Source: Acidobacteriota bacterium (GTDB taxonomy: Bacteria; Acidobacteriota; Vicinamibacteria; Vicinamibacterales; UBA2999). Taken from it: 64,000 nucleotides of DNA. Positions 60,512-64,000 of the stretch are shown in pieces; position 1 is the first letter of the stretch, and every line of letters starts with the position of its first letter. The translations under genes were made by a program, and so were the position numbers. The DNA lies in the NCBI GenBank assembly GCA_016789705.1, contig JAEUQR010000022.1, positions 1 to 64,000 of the forward strand, written 5' to 3'. Under the pieces are notes generated by a model. The model worked only from the letters and a program-made list of their open reading frames with translations, was not told the origin of the DNA and did not search any database.

Positions 60512-61918
60512 ATGCAGCTCGCCCACGGCACCTATTCCGCGTCGGACCTCGCGGCGGCCATCGGCGGCCGTCAGGTGGCCGGTGCGCCGACGCGCCGGCT
60601 TGGCCGCGTGTCGATCGACTCGCGCGCGATCGCGCCCGGTGACCTCTTCTTCGCCATCGTCGCCGCCCGCGACGGCCACGACTTCGTCCCGGCGGCGATG
60701 GCCGGCGGGGCCGCCGGTGTCGTCGTCCAGCGTGCCGATGCGGCGCCTGTCACGGGGGGCGACACCGTCGTCGTCGAGGTGCCCGACACGCTCACGGCGC
60801 TCCAGGCGCTCGGGCGCGAAGTACGCCGCGCGTCGGGCGCGCGCGTCGTCGCCATCACGGGCAGCGCCGGCAAGACCACCACCAAGGACGCGATTGCGGC
60901 CGTCGCCGGCGCGAAGTTCCGTGTGGTGAAGAACCGCGGGAACCTGAACAACCATCTCGGGCTGCCGATCTCGCTCGTCGAGATGCGCGAGCGTCCGGAC
61001 GTGGCGGTGATGGAACTCGGCATGAACCACGCCGGCGAGATTCGCGTGCTGGTCGGCCTGGCCGAACCCGACATCCGTGTCTGGACCAACGTCGGCGACG
61101 CGCACATCGGCTACTTCGGCTCGCGCGAGAAGATTGCCGACGCGAAGGCCGAGATCCTCGAAGCGGCGACCGCGTCGTCGGTACTCGTCTGCAACGCCGA
61201 CGACCCGCTGGTGATGGCGCGGGCCGCCGGCTTCGCCGGCCGCACGGTGACCTTCGGCGTGTCGCCCGCGGCCGACATCCGCGCGGCGGCGGTGGACGAC
61301 CGCGGCATCGGCGGGACCGCCGCCACCGTCACGACACCGGCCGGCGAGTTCGCGCTCACGATCGCGCTGCCCGGCCATGGGCATCTGCTGAACGCGCTTG
61401 CGGCCACGGCCGTCGGCCTCGAACTCGGCGTCGACACGGCGACCATCGCCCGCGAACTGGCGGCGCTCGCCCCGGCCGACCACCGCGGCGTCACGCTCAC
61501 GACGCCGGCCGGCGCGACGATTCTCGACGACAGCTACAACTCGAGCCCCGCCGCGCTCATGCGCTCGCTCGACGCCCTCGGCGCCAGCCGGCCCGCCGGC
61601 CGCCGCGTCGCCGTGCTCGGCGAGATGCTCGAACTGGGCGATCGGGCGGGCGACCTGCACGAGGCGTGCGGGCGTCATGCCGTCACGGCGGGCGTGCAGC
61701 GCCTCATCACCGTGGGCGGCGACGCCGCCCGTGGCCTTGGCGCGGCGGCGATCGGCGCCGGCCTGCCGGCCGCTGCCGTCACCCATGCGGCGACCAGTGA
61801 CGAAGCCGCCGCCGTCCTTGCGCGCGAGCTCACGGCCGGCGATCTCGTGCTCGTGAAGGGCTCGCGCGGCATCCGGACCGACCTCGTGGTGGCGCGTCTC
61901 ATGGCGGGAGGGAAGTGA
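60512..61918 (+). CDS. murF: UDP-MurNAc-tripeptide:D-Ala-D-Ala ligase
   Basis: 468 residues from the ATG at 60512, with GAGGG shortly upstream; the longer open frame upstream overlaps murE and is rejected. ATP site TGSAGKTTTKD at 116-126, MELGMNHAGEI, and LDDSYNSSPAALMRSLDAL are MurF signatures. It adds D-Ala-D-Ala. The stop overlaps the mraY start. Confidence 0.97.
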   Translation: MQLAHGTYSASDLAAAIGGRQVAGAPTRRLGRVSIDSRAIAPGDLFFAIVAARDGHDFVPAAMAGGAAGVVVQRADAAPVTGGDTVVVEVPDTLTALQALGREVRRASGARVVAITGSAGKTTTKDAIAAVAGAKFRVVKNRGNLNNHLGLPISLVEMRERPDVAVMELGMNHAGEIRVLVGLAEPDIRVWTNVGDAHIGYFGSREKIADAKAEILEAATASSVLVCNADDPLVMARAAGFAGRTVTFGVSPAADIRAAAVDDRGIGGTAATVTTPAGEFALTIALPGHGHLLNALAATAVGLELGVDTATIARELAALAPADHRGVTLTTPAGATILDDSYNSSPAALMRSLDALGASRPAGRRVAVLGEMLELGDRAGDLHEACGRHAVTAGVQRLITVGGDAARGLGAAAIGAGLPAAAVTHAATSDEAAAVLARELTAGDLVLVKGSRGIRTDLVVARLMAGGK

Positions 61919-63003
61919 TGCTGTATCACCTCCTCTTCCCGCTCGCCCCGCAGGTCGGTGTGCTGAACGTGACGCGCTACATCACGTTCCGCACGGCCGT
62001 CGCCAGCATCTCGGCGCTCGTCATCTCGCTCGTGCTCGGTCCGTGGCTCATCCGTCGCCTGCGCGACTTCCAGATCGGGCAGGTGATCCGCCAGGAGGGG
62101 CCGCAGTCGCACCGCGCCAAGGCCGGCACGCCCACGATGGGCGGCCTGCTGATCCTCACGGCCTCGCTCGTGCCGACGCTGCTCTGGGCGGATCTCACGA
62201 ACGTGTTCATCTGGATCGCCGTGCTGTCGACGGCCGCCTTCGGCGCCATCGGCTTCCTCGACGACTACCTGAAGATCACGCGGCGGTCATCGGGCGGCCT
62301 CGCCGCTCGTTACAAGATGGGACTGCAGCTGCTCGTGGCCGGCCTCGTCGGCCTGACACTGCTGTACCTGGCGTCGCAGAACCAGTACACGACGCGGCTC
62401 ATCTTCCCGTTCTTCAAGCAGCTCATCCCCGACCTCGGCTGGGGCTACGTGCCGTTCGCGATGCTGCTGCTGACCGGCGCCTCGAACGCCGTCAACCTCA
62501 CGGACGGCCTCGACGGGCTCGCCATCAGCACGTTCGCGGTGGCGGCGGCGTGTTTCACGGCGCTCGCCTACGTGACCGGCCATGCCGTGTTCGCCGAGTA
62601 CCTGCTGCTCGTGCGCATTCCGGCGACCGCCGAACTGACGGTGTTCTGCGGCGCGCTCGTCGGCGCGGCGCTCGGGTTCCTCTGGTACAACTGCTATCCC
62701 GCCGAGATCTTCATGGGGGATGTCGGTTCGCTCGCCCTCGGCGGCGCGCTCGGCACGGTCGCCATCCTCATCAAGCAGGAGATCCTGCTCGGCATCGTCG
62801 GCGGCGTCTTCGTCATGGAAGCGGTGTCCGTGATCCTGCAGGTGGGCTCCTTCAAGCTCACCGGCAAGCGCATCTTCCGGATGGCGCCGCTGCACCATCA
62901 CTTCGAGCTGCTCGGCTGGAGCGAGCCGAAGGTCATCACCCGTTTCCTCATCATGGCGATCCTCTTCGCCCTGCTGAGCCTCACCACGCTGAAGCTCCGA
63001 TGA
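61918..63003 (+). CDS. mraY: Phospho-N-acetylmuramoyl-pentapeptide transferase
   Basis: 361 residues, about ten membrane helices. The ATG at 61918 is favoured over the GTG at 61915 because GGAGG lies 6 bases before it. Catalytic aspartates are in FLDDYLKI and NLTDGLDGLA; the conserved HHHFE lies near the C terminus. It forms lipid I on undecaprenyl phosphate. TGATG overlap with murD. Confidence 0.97.
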   Translation: MLYHLLFPLAPQVGVLNVTRYITFRTAVASISALVISLVLGPWLIRRLRDFQIGQVIRQEGPQSHRAKAGTPTMGGLLILTASLVPTLLWADLTNVFIWIAVLSTAAFGAIGFLDDYLKITRRSSGGLAARYKMGLQLLVAGLVGLTLLYLASQNQYTTRLIFPFFKQLIPDLGWGYVPFAMLLLTGASNAVNLTDGLDGLAISTFAVAAACFTALAYVTGHAVFAEYLLLVRIPATAELTVFCGALVGAALGFLWYNCYPAEIFMGDVGSLALGGALGTVAILIKQEILLGIVGGVFVMEAVSVILQVGSFKLTGKRIFRMAPLHHHFELLGWSEPKVITRFLIMAILFALLSLTTLKLR

Positions 63004-64000
63004 TGGCTGCCACCACGCCTCTCGGGCCCCGCGGACGGGCATTCACAGTCCGCGGACTACGCGTGCTGGTCGTCGGCGCGGCGCGCAGCGGCCTGGCCGC
63101 CGCGGAGCTGCTGGTCGCGCGCGGCGCCGCGGTCACCCTGACCGATCGCGCGGCGACGATCCCCGGCGAAGACCGCCTGCGCGCCATCGGCGTGACGCTC
63201 GATCTCGGCGGTCACGATGCCGCGCTCTTCACGGGCGCCGAGCTCATCGTGACGAGTCCCGGCGTGCCGCCGGAACTGGCGCCGCTCGCGGCAGCGCGGA
63301 CGGCCGGCGTGCCGGTCATCGGCGAACTCGAACTGGCCTCACGGTGGCTCGCCGGCAAGGTCATCGCCATCACCGGCACGAAGGGCAAGTCCACCACGAC
63401 GACGCTCGTCGGCCGGATGCTCGACGCCTCTGGCCTGCGCGCGCTCGTCGGCGGCAACATCGGCGTGCCGCTCAGCGCGCAGGTCGAGGCCTCGACGCCC
63501 GAGACGTGGCACGTCGTCGAAGCGAGCAGCTTCCAGCTCGAGACCACCGACACCTTCCACCCGGCCATCGCCGCCCTGCTCAACCTGTCGGCCGACCACC
63601 TCGATCGCCATCCCGACGAGGCGTCGTATGCGGCGGCCAAGGCGCGGATCTTCGCCAACCAGACGGCGGCCGACTGGAAGGTGCTGAACGCCGATCAGCC
63701 CGAGACGCTGGCCCTGGCCGAGGGCACGGCGGCCCGCGAGGTGCGGTACTCGTCCACGCGCACGCTCGACGCCGGCGTCTCGGTGCGCGACGGCGTCGTC
63801 CGGTATCGGGGGGCGAACGGCGAGGTGCCGCTCGCGCCGCTCGCCGCGGTGCGCCTGCCGGGCCGGCATATGACGTCGAACGTGGTCGCCGCCTGCGCCA
63901 TCAGCCATCTGGCGGGTGCGACGCCGTCCGGCATGACGGCCGCGCTCGAGTCGTTCACCGGCCTCGAGCACGTGCTGGAGTTCGTGCGCGAGCTCGACGG
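63003..64000 (+). CDS. murD: UDP-MurNAc-L-Ala:D-Glu ligase (3' end outside window)
   Basis: 332 residues visible, running off the right edge. An N-terminal Rossmann-like domain (VLVVGAARSGLAAAELL) and P-loop TGTKGKSTTT identify MurD; SADHLDRHPDEASYAAAKARIF is the carbamylated-Lys and Mg region. It adds D-Glu. Order after mraY is canonical. Confidence 0.96.
   Translation, partial: MAATTPLGPRGRAFTVRGLRVLVVGAARSGLAAAELLVARGAAVTLTDRAATIPGEDRLRAIGVTLDLGGHDAALFTGAELIVTSPGVPPELAPLAAARTAGVPVIGELELASRWLAGKVIAITGTKGKSTTTTLVGRMLDASGLRALVGGNIGVPLSAQVEASTPETWHVVEASSFQLETTDTFHPAIAALLNLSADHLDRHPDEASYAAAKARIFANQTAADWKVLNADQPETLALAEGTAAREVRYSSTRTLDAGVSVRDGVVRYRGANGEVPLAPLAAVRLPGRHMTSNVVAACAISHLAGATPSGMTAALESFTGLEHVLEFVRELD

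Overview
The window is very G+C-rich and almost fully coding; no gap between genes exceeds about 200 bases. It suggests an Acidobacteriota chromosome, probably class Vicinamibacteria. This is an inference from gene style: an ECF sigma factor paired with a TPR protein kinase, a TolB-propeller/PHP amidohydrolase, an HAE3-type RND exporter with an outer-membrane partner, a fused E1 dehydrogenase and a MraZ-led dcw cluster. The cell should be diderm (outer-membrane partner protein, LolA-like protein). MurE carries the DNPR motif of meso-diaminopimelate enzymes. No rRNA, tRNA, CRISPR array, insertion sequence or phage gene was seen.

Layout. 1-7209: Nudix hydrolase (partial), PHP/TolB amidohydrolase, peptide deformylase, a membrane-anchored hypothetical, a double-domain ThyX, phosphatidylcholine synthase, and overlapping it a tiny glutaredoxin-like gene with two in-frame TGA codons, best read as a double selenocysteine protein. 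7283-11800: an exporter operon (LolA-like, RND, outer-membrane protein) behind a promoter with a Rex-type palindrome. 11892-17061: MBL hydrolase, M20 peptidase, endonuclease-III-like protein, SirB1-like, HAD and DUF1684 genes. 17158-24503 (minus): a beta-oxidation operon (fadR-like regulator, FadB/FadN-type multienzyme, two hydrolases, thiolase, acyl-CoA dehydrogenase) with a FadR-type operator. 24574-27935: binding protein and two permeases of a peptide-type ABC importer. 27945-30973: sigma factor and kinase, with a secreted fibronectin-type protein divergent to them. 32832-41044 (minus): beta-lactamase-family hydrolase, degenerate dipeptidase, ABC exporter, SGNH lipoprotein, propeller protein, fused E1. 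41224-47454: cupin, rhomboid protease, MFS exporter, S41 protease, MurJ, YqeY. 47486-54997 (minus): a glycan locus (GNAT, two sugar epimerases, aminotransferase, three glycosyltransferases). 55145-64000: the dcw cluster mraZ-rsmH-ftsL-ftsI-murE-murF-mraY-murD.

The most notable item is the two-UGA glutaredoxin-like gene at 6979-7209. Both UGA codons sit where redox cysteines are expected, the frame stays glutaredoxin-like throughout, and a strong hairpin with a GGUC apical loop begins directly after the second UGA. Because that UGA is the third-last codon, the hairpin lies mostly beyond the stop codon. A second theme is promoter architecture: many genes have a TANNNT -10 box only 6-10 bases before the start codon, indicating leaderless mRNAs.
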